Below the pieces are notes generated by a model that was given only the letters and a program-made list of their open reading frames with translations, had not been told where the DNA came from and did no database searches. Both the position numbers and the translations under genes were made by a program. Shown piece by piece: positions 1 through 5,601 of a DNA stretch of 6,342 bases. Location: NCBI GenBank assembly GCA_002314775.1, contig DCHE01000082.1:1-6342 (forward strand). The letters are read 5' to 3'. The number at the start of each line of letters is the position of its first letter. The first letter of the stretch is position 1. Source of the stretch: Lachnospiraceae bacterium UBA1760. GTDB taxonomy: Bacteria; Bacillota; Clostridia; Lachnospirales; Lachnospiraceae.

Positions 1-557
1 GACTCCACAATATTGTCAAAGAGTAATCGGTAGGCCTTGCAGCGACTATTTAAAATGTGGGCAATCATTTCCCTTGGAAATCTGCTCAGAAAACGCTGCT
101 CGATAGTTATGCATTTTATGTAGGGAGCAATTGCATTTATTCCCTTCTTGTCGCTTAAATCATATAAAACAGGATAGTCAAGTGTAAGGATGGTATCCTG
201 AGGCTTGAAGCGTGTATCGTAATGCTTGAAGAATTCAAAAAGACCAGTGCGGACAGTATCCTTAAGTACAACAACATTGTAGGTTTTAAAATTCTTCATG
301 AGCTGGTTATACTCTGCGAGTGCCTGCTTTGTCTTTTCATTTACTGCTGCAAGTCCCTTTTCATACAGCTCTTCAAGTGGAAGCTTGCTTGTAGAGAGAG
401 AGTAGTCCTCGCCCTGGCTGGCCATATCGAGGCAGTAGGTAATCGCACCCATCAGCTGCTCGGCGGTACTATATGAAATTGAGGTGCTGTCGAAGGAAGT
501 GTATTTCTGGGACAACTTAATAAGTATCGGTGTAAGCTCTTCTAAATTGTATTCCAT
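1..557 (-). CDS. DUF6179-like protein of unknown function, N-terminal part
   Basis: An open frame on the minus strand starts with ATG at 557 and stays open to the left edge, giving about 185 residues beginning MEYNLEELTPILIKLSQKY. AGGAGA lies three bases upstream of the start (561-566), and the gap to the upstream gene is only 23 bp, so the two are almost certainly co-translated in one operon. The protein is soluble-looking, mostly helical and charged, with no signal peptide, membrane segment or catalytic motif that I can recognise. From memory, this sequence type and its pairing with the neighbouring 174-residue protein resemble the DUF6179/DUF6323 pair found in Clostridia. That name is unverified and the function is unknown. 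Family members are considerably longer than the part seen here, so most of the C-terminal portion lies outside the window. Confidence 0.75.
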   Translation of the reverse strand, partial: MEYNLEELTPILIKLSQKYTSFDSTSISYSTAEQLMGAITYCLDMASQGEDYSLSTSKLPLEELYEKGLAAVNEKTKQALAEYNQLMKNFKTYNVVVLKDTVRTGLFEFFKHYDTRFKPQDTILTLDYPVLYDLSDKKGINAIAPYIKCITIEQRFLSRFPREMIAHILNSRCKAYRLLFDNIVE

Positions 558-580
558 AAATCTCCTAAAAAATATGCTGA

Positions 581-1105
581 TTAATCAGATAATCCTTTTA
601 TGTAGAGTTCCTCTCTTAATGCAAGTCCTGGGTCAAAGTCGACGCAGACAGTCTTAAAATCAGTCTCAAGATAGTAATTAAGGTTTCCCTCCTGAATAAT
701 CTCCTGAATATAGAAAAGGCAGGAACCCTCAAGCTCATCGAAGTCCCCGCGGCAAACATTTTCAAACATTAGCTTCATATAAAGGAGAAGCTCATCGTCC
801 TTAAGTAAATCCTCGGTTTCATTTTTGTACAGATAGAATATATCAGTGAGTCTGATAAGAGAAGTAGTGTAATTACCTTGCTCAATATACTCCGAATCAC
901 AGAACTCGTAAATGATACTTGGGATAATGCTCTCACCAAGCTCTATACGGCCCTTCTGCTGTAGAGATTTATTCCTCGCGGAAACCACAAGCTCTGCGTC
1001 CTCCTTTGTAAGGGTGAGACCGAAGCGATTTGCAGTGTCATTTGTCTTTATAACCTTGTCAAGCTGATAGGAACTGGTAAGTTTGGCAAGTTCGTTTTGG
1101 TTCAT
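581..1105 (-). CDS. DUF6323-like protein of unknown function
   Basis: A complete 174-residue frame on the minus strand. It starts at ATG 1105 (MNQNELAKLTSSYQLDKV) behind AGGAGA at 1112-1117 with a six-base spacer, and ends with TAA at 581. The protein is small, acidic and apparently cytoplasmic: no signal peptide, no membrane segment, no obvious metal-binding or nucleotide-binding motif. It has an N-terminal stretch with TLTKEDAELVVSARNKSL and a middle part rich in Glu/Asp and aromatics (FCDSEYIEQGNYTTSLIRL). Length and pattern fit what I remember of the DUF6323 family, which in Clostridia sits directly beside DUF6179, as here. The tight gene order suggests that the two products work together, perhaps as a complex, but that is inference. 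No biochemical role can be assigned from sequence. Confidence 0.8.
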   Translation of the reverse strand: MNQNELAKLTSSYQLDKVIKTNDTANRFGLTLTKEDAELVVSARNKSLQQKGRIELGESIIPSIIYEFCDSEYIEQGNYTTSLIRLTDIFYLYKNETEDLLKDDELLLYMKLMFENVCRGDFDELEGSCLFYIQEIIQEGNLNYYLETDFKTVCVDFDPGLALREELYIKGLSD

Positions 1106-1192
1106 ATAAATTCTCCTGATATTATTAGTATTTGCAGGTTAATGCTAACTATTTTTTATATGTAAGTCGTAGAAACTACCGCTTTGTGGTTG

Positions 1193-1894
1193 CTACTTAT
1201 GATATTCTCCGTTTAAATAATACCCATCATGTGAATCTGTATGCTCATCATTTCTGCCAAATTCCTGACTATTGTATGAACCGTTGTAGGTGTTCTGGTG
1301 ATTATAGCTTTGTGGGTTATACTGGGAACTATTACTTTGATTATAATTATTATAATTATAATTTAATGCGCCATATGAAGCGTTGCTGTTGGCTCCAATG
1401 GAAATTGTTGCGTTGTTCCTGGCATTTGCCGAAAGTCCACTTGCTAATTTTTTCTTCAAAACGATAAACAGTATGGAAACAAGGGAGAATACAGCACCCA
1501 TAACACCAAGTAGTATCGTGAGGAGTGATAACGCACCTTCGGCAACAATATATGAAGTATTTGCAGGGTCATAGTAAACGGTTATTTTATCACCCTTATG
1601 CATATTAGAGGTATAGTAGCCAAGAGGTACATATGTATAGCTGTCACCCTCTGCCTCATAATCAACATACACATCATGGGATGTTCTTAACTTTTTCTTT
1701 CCACCGACATAATAGTGCTCTGTGTAGCTCTTAATCTCAACAATAGTAGCCTCTGTTGGCTTTGCATTTTTATTAAAGTTTTTTGCGTGAATGAAAGCCG
1801 CAATTGATCCAGCAATCAGACCTAGTCCAACAATTCCGAATGTTATTATCAGAATATTGAAGACAAGGCTTGAACTGTTTTTTTGATTTGACAT
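1193..1894 (-). CDS. DUF3592-type two-TM membrane protein with Asn/Tyr-rich tail
   Basis: A 233-residue protein starting MSNQKNSSS. The frame could begin 17 codons earlier at 1945, but the ATG at 1894 is preceded by GGGAGGG (1901-1907) at a six-base spacing, and the promoter at 1962-1989 would place the earlier ATG only about 10 bases from the transcript start. The order is: a first hydrophobic helix (about 11-36), an extracytoplasmic beta-rich domain (about 45-115) ending in VYYDPANTSYIV, a second helix (about 121-146), then KKKL, which favours a cytoplasmic C-terminus. The central domain and YDP-type ending resemble DUF3592, a membrane-associated domain of unknown role. The last 80 or so residues are low-complexity, rich in Asn, Tyr, Ser and Gln (for example NYNYNNYNQSNSSQYN). 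The gene lies 87 bp upstream of the DUF6323-like gene in the same direction and may be co-transcribed with it. Confidence 0.82.
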   Translation of the reverse strand: MSNQKNSSSLVFNILIITFGIVGLGLIAGSIAAFIHAKNFNKNAKPTEATIVEIKSYTEHYYVGGKKKLRTSHDVYVDYEAEGDSYTYVPLGYYTSNMHKGDKITVYYDPANTSYIVAEGALSLLTILLGVMGAVFSLVSILFIVLKKKLASGLSANARNNATISIGANSNASYGALNYNYNNYNQSNSSQYNPQSYNHQNTYNGSYNSQEFGRNDEHTDSHDGYYLNGEYHK

Positions 1895-1961
1895 CTTTGT
1901 CCCTCCCAATAATTTCAAAAATATAGTTTGCAAAGTGTTTCGCACCTTGTTCGCAATACAT

Positions 1962-1989
1962 ATTATAGTACAGATATTTATAATATCAA
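1962..1989 (-). promoter_or_regulatory. Sigma-A-type promoter for the DUF3592 gene
   Basis: On the minus strand TTGATA (1989-1984) and TATAAT (1967-1962) are separated by 16 bases. This is a five-of-six -35 box and a perfect -10 box. Transcription would start near 1955, giving a leader of about 60 bases before the ATG at 1894. This also supports the shorter start of that gene. Confidence 0.65.
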
Positions 1990-2093
1990 ATATATAACAG
2001 GGGTAAATTTGAAAAAATATCCCAATATTAACCGTATTTTTGATAATGGATAAAAAAGTGAATGATATGCTTTATTTTTTTACAGTTTTATAG

Positions 2094-2099
2094 TATAAT
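2094..2099 (+). promoter_or_regulatory. Probable -10 box of the fba promoter
   Basis: A perfect TATAAT lies 57 bases upstream of the fba start, in an AT-rich divergent region. No good -35 hexamer stands at 16-18 bases upstream: the region is a T-rich run at 2071-2081. The -10 call is reasonable and the -35 element is uncertain. The rest of the 1895-2156 intergenic region shows nothing else I can support. Confidence 0.5.
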
Positions 2100-2156
2100 A
2101 GGCGCATAAATATGGCATAGTATGTCATAAATATAATTTTACGGAGGAATTTTTAA

Positions 2157-3026
2157 ATGTTAGTTTCAGCAGCAGAAATGTTAAAGAAGGCTAAGGCTGG
2201 ACATTACGCAGTAGGCCAGTTCAATATCAACAACCTTGAGTGGACAAAGTCAGTACTTTTAACAGCCGAGGAGCTTCAGTCACCAGTTATTTTAGGTGTA
2301 TCTGAGGGTGCAGGTAAGTACATGACAGGATTTAAGACAGTTGCAGCTATGGTTAAGGCTATGGATGAGTCACTTGGAATCACAGTTCCTGTAGCTCTTC
2401 ACCTTGATCACGGTTCATACGAAGGATGCTACAAGTGTATCCAGGCTGGATTTACATCAATCATGTTCGATGGTTCACACTATCCATTCGAGGAGAACCT
2501 TGCTAAGTCTTCTGAGCTCGTTTCAGTAGCTCATAACTTAGGTCTTTCTATCGAGTGTGAAGTTGGTTCAATCGGTGGTGAGGAAGACGGAGTTGTTGGT
2601 ATGGGTGAGTGCGCTGATCCAGAAGAGTGTAAGACAATCGCTGATCTTGGCGTAGATATGCTTGCAGCTGGTATCGGTAACATCCATGGTAAGTACCCAG
2701 AGAATTGGGCTGGACTTAGCTTTGAGACTCTTGATGCTATCCAGGCTAAGACAGGTGAGATGCCACTCGTTCTTCACGGTGGTACAGGAATCCCAGCTGA
2801 TATGATCAAGAAGGCTATCGAGCTTGGTGTTTCTAAGATCAACGTTAACACAGAGTGCCAGCTTTCATTCCAGGAAGCTACACGTAAGTACATCGAGGCT
2901 GGTAAGGATCTCGAGGGTAAGGGATTTGACCCACGTAAGCTTCTTGCTCCAGGTGCAGAGGCTATCAAGGCTACTGTTAAGGAGAAGATGGAACTCTTCG
3001 GTTCAGTTGGTAAGGCTTTCAACTAA
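2157..3026 (+). CDS. fba: Class II fructose-1,6-bisphosphate aldolase
   Basis: This cytoplasmic glycolytic/gluconeogenic enzyme reversibly cleaves fructose 1,6-bisphosphate into dihydroxyacetone phosphate and glyceraldehyde 3-phosphate, using a divalent metal, usually zinc. The 289-residue protein is close in length and sequence to Bacillus FbaA. Visible landmarks are GQFNINNLEWT (20-30), SPVILGVSEGAGKYM (42-56), LHLDHGS (81-87, with proton-transfer Asp84 and metal-binding His85), SIECEVGSIGGEEDG (131-145), NIHGKY with His178-region metal ligand (175-180), VLHGGTGIP (205-213, third metal-binding His) and INVNTE (228-233, phosphate/substrate binding). GGAGG at 2143-2147 precedes the ATG by nine bases. 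Codon use is strongly biased to a small set (AAG, CTT, GCT, ATC), as expected for a very highly expressed gene, unlike the flanking genes. It appears monocistronic: its own -10 box upstream and a hairpin downstream. Tagatose-bisphosphate aldolase is the main alternative, but the close match to FbaA makes it less likely. Confidence 0.95.
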   Translation: MLVSAAEMLKKAKAGHYAVGQFNINNLEWTKSVLLTAEELQSPVILGVSEGAGKYMTGFKTVAAMVKAMDESLGITVPVALHLDHGSYEGCYKCIQAGFTSIMFDGSHYPFEENLAKSSELVSVAHNLGLSIECEVGSIGGEEDGVVGMGECADPEECKTIADLGVDMLAAGIGNIHGKYPENWAGLSFETLDAIQAKTGEMPLVLHGGTGIPADMIKKAIELGVSKINVNTECQLSFQEATRKYIEAGKDLEGKGFDPRKLLAPGAEAIKATVKEKMELFGSVGKAFN

Positions 3027-3053
3027 TCAAAACTTATATTTAAAAGAATCCAT

Positions 3054-3078
3054 GCGGCTGTCACTATGTGGCAGCCGC
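3054..3078 (+). terminator. Hairpin after fba, probable terminator
   Basis: An 11-bp stem (GCGGCTGTCAC with GTGGCAGCCGC, one G-T wobble) closes a three-base TAT loop, 28 bases after the fba stop. The stem is GC-rich as in intrinsic terminators. The following sequence is TAATTATG, not a clean T-run, so termination may be incomplete and some transcripts could read into the structured element at 3091. Confidence 0.55.
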
Positions 3079-3090
3079 TAATTATGTGAA

Positions 3091-3277
3091 CACAATGAGT
3101 CAAGTCATGGCGAACACCTCGTGAGAGGTACGAATATAAAATCAGGGTTGCAAAACATCGTAAGATGCTTTGCAGACCCTGATTTTATATTCGTATAGCC
3201 CTGAGGGTGAGTTCGCCAAGATTTGAGGAATGTGCATCATCGAGCCGCCAGGCGAGATTATGCGCATTCCTCAAATC
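3091..3277 (+). ncRNA. Multi-branched inverted-repeat element; candidate structured RNA
   Basis: Nested complementary segments fill this stretch. The outer stem pairs 3108-3115 (TGGCGAAC) with 3211-3218, and may extend through 3100-3106 with 3220-3226. Inside it are three arms. Arm A is ACCTC-GTGA-GAGGT (3116-3129). Arm B is a perfect 19-bp stem, TACGAATATAAAATCAGGG (3129-3147) with 3177-3195, topped by TGCAAA/TTTGCA and CATC/GATG around a GTAA loop (3160-3163). Arm C is a small CCC-TGA-GGG (3199-3207). Both larger arms carry GNRA tetraloops only when read on the plus strand, which argues for a plus-strand RNA. A further 18-bp hairpin follows at 3220-3277. There is no coding frame of note. 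It lies upstream of the promoter at 3321, so it would be expressed by read-through from fba or from a promoter I cannot see. It does not match any known RNA family I can recall. An interspersed palindromic (MITE-like) repeat is the main alternative. Confidence 0.5.
3220..3277. repeat. 18-bp inverted repeat (terminal hairpin of the element)
   Basis: The left arm GATTTGAGGAATGTGCAT (3220-3237) and the right arm at 3260-3277 are complementary over 18 positions with one G-T wobble. The 22-base interior contains a short GCC/GGC pairing. The following bases (AATCACAAATATC) are not a T-run, so this is not a standard intrinsic terminator on the plus strand. Read on the minus strand, it is followed by CTTGGCGAAC, which is not a terminator tail either. 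Confidence 0.7.
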
Positions 3278-3320
3278 AATCACAAATATCATAAAAAAAT
3301 ATCAAAATAACCTGCAAATG

Positions 3321-3329
3321 TGCTATAAT
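3321..3329 (+). promoter_or_regulatory. Extended -10 promoter for the transglutaminase-like gene
   Basis: TGCTATAAT is a perfect -10 hexamer (3324-3329) with the TGn extension that can compensate for a weak -35. At the expected -35 position only ATCAAA (3301-3306) is seen. Transcription from here would give a leader of about 30 bases and would exclude the structured element upstream. Confidence 0.6.
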
Positions 3330-3366
3330 TTACTTATGTAACCCGCGGAAAAATGGGAGGGTATAT

Positions 3367-5487
3367 ATGAGAATTAGAAGAAGAATAATTGCATACTTTC
3401 TTGCCACTTTTATGTCAGCTTCTGGTGTGTTTTCGTATGGTGGAATTAATTCATTTGCCAGCGAAGCTGAGAAAGCAGTTGAGGCTGAAATAATAGAGGA
3501 AAGCACTGAGGTAATCGAAGATACTGCTGAGACAGAAGAGGATGTTGAGACAGAAGAGGCTGTTGAGAGTTACGAAGAGATAAAACTTGAAATTCCTGAG
3601 GAGCGGGAAGAGCTTTCGTGTGTCGAAGAGGTTGTCTACGGGGATAACACAAAGGAGGCTGGAGACAAGCTTTATAATGATATGTTAAAGCTTGAGGCTG
3701 AAATAGATTTATCTGGCTATGGAATTGATATGTCGTCCATCTCAAACTTGGTTTTTAATGTTCTAGATAAGTATCCGGAGCTGTTTTTTGTTAACAGAAG
3801 TGGTTTTTCTGTGAGATATGATGACGATGGTATGATGATACTATTTGTAAAATACTGCGAAGACGCAAAAAACCTGATGGATGCGGTTGATAAGGCTAAG
3901 GATAATGCATTGAAGGATATGAAGCTTGATGGCCTTACTGATTTGGAGAAGCTTCTTGTAATACATGATTACATAAACACAGAGATAGATTACCCATGTG
4001 TTATTAAAGACAATGGGGACGGTACCTACACAGTGACTGTCGATTCGGTATCTACACATATTAGAGACATTTATGGTGCTGCGGTTGAGAAAAGCGTAGT
4101 TTGTCAGGGATATGCTGAGCTTATGGTTTACTACCTGAGAACTCAAGGAATAGAAAGCTGCATAGTTTCAAGTGCAGAGGCAAAGCATGCGTGGGTTGCT
4201 GTAAAGCTTGATGGAAGCTGGTACCACTGTGATCCTACCTTTGACGACCCGGTATACAATATCCTTGGACGAACCTGTCATAGCTATTTTCTCGTCAGTA
4301 CTTCAAAGCTAGTATCAATGGAGCCGGAAAGAAGTGATATGGTAGTTGGTTATATTGATGAAAATTACCAAAATCAGGCTGTAAGCATGACAGATACAAG
4401 CTATGACACAAGTCCGTTTTGGGCGGATGTCAATGCCATCTTCTATCCTTATGGAGGCTATCTGTATTACACGGAAAAAATAAAGTCAGGTAAAAGCTGT
4501 ATTTCAAGGATTAATGCCAAGACTGGTGAGAAGGAACAGCTTACTCAGGTTGAGGATGGATATTTCTGGACAAGTCAGTTGTCCTACACCAAGGGCTTTG
4601 ATAAGTATCTATTCTTTGCAACAGCTGAGGAGATAAAAAGATACCAGATTGATACAGGCGAGATAGTTACTGTTCAAAAGAATAATGATGAATTAAAGGA
4701 TATAATTGGATTCGGTTCATATTATGGAAGGATGGCATTTGCCTTGGAAACCTCTCCGAATCTCACAGTTAAACAAACACCTGTATATTTCAACTGTTTG
4801 ACTCACACCTACTATCTTTCTGAAAGGAAGGCTGTAACGGCGGCGGAGGATGGCTACGAAAAATACGAGTGTTATCTGTGTGGAGACTACTATACCAATG
4901 AAATCAGTGCACTTCCAAAGCTGACTGGAGTTACTTCTTGCCTTACTGAGAACAGCTATAATAAGGTAAGTGCGAAGGTGAGTGCATTTTCAGACAGAGA
5001 ATGCGAGTTTGAATATAGATATTCTATTAAAAAGAATGGGGTAACTACGGTAATAAAGGACTGGTCAGGAAGCGATACTGTTGACTGGGTTCCGGATAAC
5101 TACGGTGCGCTGACTCTTCTCAGTGAAGCCAGGTGTGTTGGAAATGAAACCGAGGTTTCAGGAAGCGAGCTTTCCTTTGAGTGTCATCCATACCTGAGCG
5201 GTACGTGTCAGATGCCTAATCCTTATGGCTCGGGATATCTGATTGGACTTACAAGCTACAAGGATAAGGATAAGGCCTACGACTGTGAGATGCTTATTCT
5301 TGACTGTACACTCTATATGCAGGGAAAGGATGCATGGGTCTACACGACAAACAAAATCAAAATGGTCGACAATGCAATGTGGACGATATGGGATCCGCAG
5401 TATGGATATTACTGGACCTTGTTCAGGATATATGATAAGGATGGTACTATTATTGATGAAGTCTGTTACGGATTCGAAAATATATAG
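3367..5487 (+). CDS. Secreted transglutaminase-like (papain-fold) surface protein
   Basis: A 706-residue exported protein. GGGAGGG at 3355-3361 sets the ATG at 3367. Residues 1-32 form a signal peptide (MRIRRRIIAYF, hydrophobic core, cleavage near NSFAS). An acidic linker with Thr/Glu repeats follows (about 33-85). The transglutaminase-like domain (about 185-315) shows KLLVIHDYI, VVCQGYA with catalytic Cys246, AKHAWVAVK with His274, and HCDPTFDD with Asp289, so the triad looks intact. Residues about 350-470 contain YxYGGYLYYTE and TGE motifs, suggesting beta-propeller-like repeats. At about 485-520, YEKYECYLCGDYYT...ALPKL is a two-Cys module common in clostridial surface proteins. Residues about 520-608 look like a triple-tyrosine or Ig-like domain (EFEYRYSIKKNG), and about 609-706 form a Trp/Tyr-rich C-terminal domain I cannot name. 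No LPXTG motif or terminal membrane anchor is seen. Substrate is unknown: peptide or cell-wall hydrolysis or cross-linking are possible. Its 3' end is repeated downstream. Confidence 0.88.
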   Translation: MRIRRRIIAYFLATFMSASGVFSYGGINSFASEAEKAVEAEIIEESTEVIEDTAETEEDVETEEAVESYEEIKLEIPEEREELSCVEEVVYGDNTKEAGDKLYNDMLKLEAEIDLSGYGIDMSSISNLVFNVLDKYPELFFVNRSGFSVRYDDDGMMILFVKYCEDAKNLMDAVDKAKDNALKDMKLDGLTDLEKLLVIHDYINTEIDYPCVIKDNGDGTYTVTVDSVSTHIRDIYGAAVEKSVVCQGYAELMVYYLRTQGIESCIVSSAEAKHAWVAVKLDGSWYHCDPTFDDPVYNILGRTCHSYFLVSTSKLVSMEPERSDMVVGYIDENYQNQAVSMTDTSYDTSPFWADVNAIFYPYGGYLYYTEKIKSGKSCISRINAKTGEKEQLTQVEDGYFWTSQLSYTKGFDKYLFFATAEEIKRYQIDTGEIVTVQKNNDELKDIIGFGSYYGRMAFALETSPNLTVKQTPVYFNCLTHTYYLSERKAVTAAEDGYEKYECYLCGDYYTNEISALPKLTGVTSCLTENSYNKVSAKVSAFSDRECEFEYRYSIKKNGVTTVIKDWSGSDTVDWVPDNYGALTLLSEARCVGNETEVSGSELSFECHPYLSGTCQMPNPYGSGYLIGLTSYKDKDKAYDCEMLILDCTLYMQGKDAWVYTTNKIKMVDNAMWTIWDPQYGYYWTLFRIYDKDGTIIDEVCYGFENI
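3529..3564 (+). repeat. Two tandem 18-bp units in the acidic linker
   Basis: GAGACAGAAGAGGATGTT is followed directly by the same unit with one A-to-C change, encoding ETEEDV-ETEEAV in the linker after the signal peptide. In-frame units of this kind can expand or contract by slippage and change linker length between strains. Confidence 0.7.
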
Positions 5488-5593
5488 TCTTTCGAGACTT
5501 CATCAATAATCCGTCTGCTGACGCATCCGGGCCCTTCACACAGGGGTGTGAAGGACATTAGATGAAGTCTGCTACGGATTTCAGAATATTTAG
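5455..5593 (+). repeat. Imperfect 33-bp direct repeat of the gene end, 106 bp apart
   Basis: Copy one (5455-5487) is the end of the transglutaminase-like gene, encoding DEVCYGFENI and TAG. Copy two (5561-5593) matches at 28 of 33 positions without gaps and would encode DEVCYGFQNI and TAG. Four of the five changes are in TGT/TGC, TTC/TTT, ATA/ATT and GAA/CAG codons, so all but the last codon change are synonymous (GAA to CAG accounts for two base changes). That pattern suggests copy two was once a coding gene end. The TAG of copy two overlaps the AGGAGG of the next gene. Possible origins are a relic of a tandem paralogue, an insertion that rebuilt the gene end, or segmental duplication. Confidence 0.8.
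5486..5560 (+). other. Hairpin-rich spacer between the two gene-end copies
   Basis: Three small hairpins follow each other: AGTCT-TTCG-AGACT (5486-5499), CGTC-TGCT-GACG (within 5512-5523) and CCTTCACAC-AGGG-GTGTGAAGG (5533-5554). In addition, AGACTTCATCAATAAT (5495-5510) is an exact 16-bp inverted copy of 5449-5464 inside the gene, and its first ten bases also pair with 5561-5570 in the second repeat copy. None of the hairpins has a T-run after it, so they do not look like ordinary terminators. I see no promoter here. The stretch could affect expression of the downstream gene or mark an insertion. Confidence 0.6.
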
Positions 5594-5601
5594 GAGGAAC
5601 T

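Noticed and set aside
222..476. Plus-strand 84-codon frame opposite the left-edge gene.
   Set aside because: No ribosome binding site and no recognisable pattern. The minus-strand frame has a good start, spacing and an operon partner.
1130..1140. The 11-mer AACCTGCAAAT (minus strand here) also occurs at 3309-3319, just before a -10 box.
   Set aside because: Several shared 11-mers are expected by chance in a window of this size on two strands, and the spacing to a convincing -10 box is not preserved at the minus-strand site.
1106..1192. A separate promoter for the DUF6323-like gene (TAATAT-like box on the minus strand).
   Set aside because: No acceptable -35 partner was found. Co-transcription from the upstream promoter explains the layout as well.
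2568..3081. Several open frames overlapping fba on both strands.
   Set aside because: They are shadows of a clearly recognisable aldolase with strongly biased codons, and lack ribosome binding sites or family resemblance.
3091..3277. A classic insertion sequence or MITE with target-site duplication.
   Set aside because: Imperfect terminal inverted repeats exist, but I found no flanking direct repeat at either candidate boundary. It is kept as a possibility only and not annotated as a mobile element.
3220..3300. The terminal hairpin with the nearby A-run (3292-3298) as a terminator.
   Set aside because: No T-run follows the stem on the plus strand. For the minus strand the A-run lies on the wrong side of the hairpin to supply the U-tail.
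3446..4146. Minus-strand open frames of about 100 codons inside the transglutaminase-like gene.
   Set aside because: Low-complexity or composition artefacts of the sense gene (for example the Gln/Leu/Pro-rich complement of the acidic linker). The plus-strand frame has a signal peptide and a complete catalytic triad.
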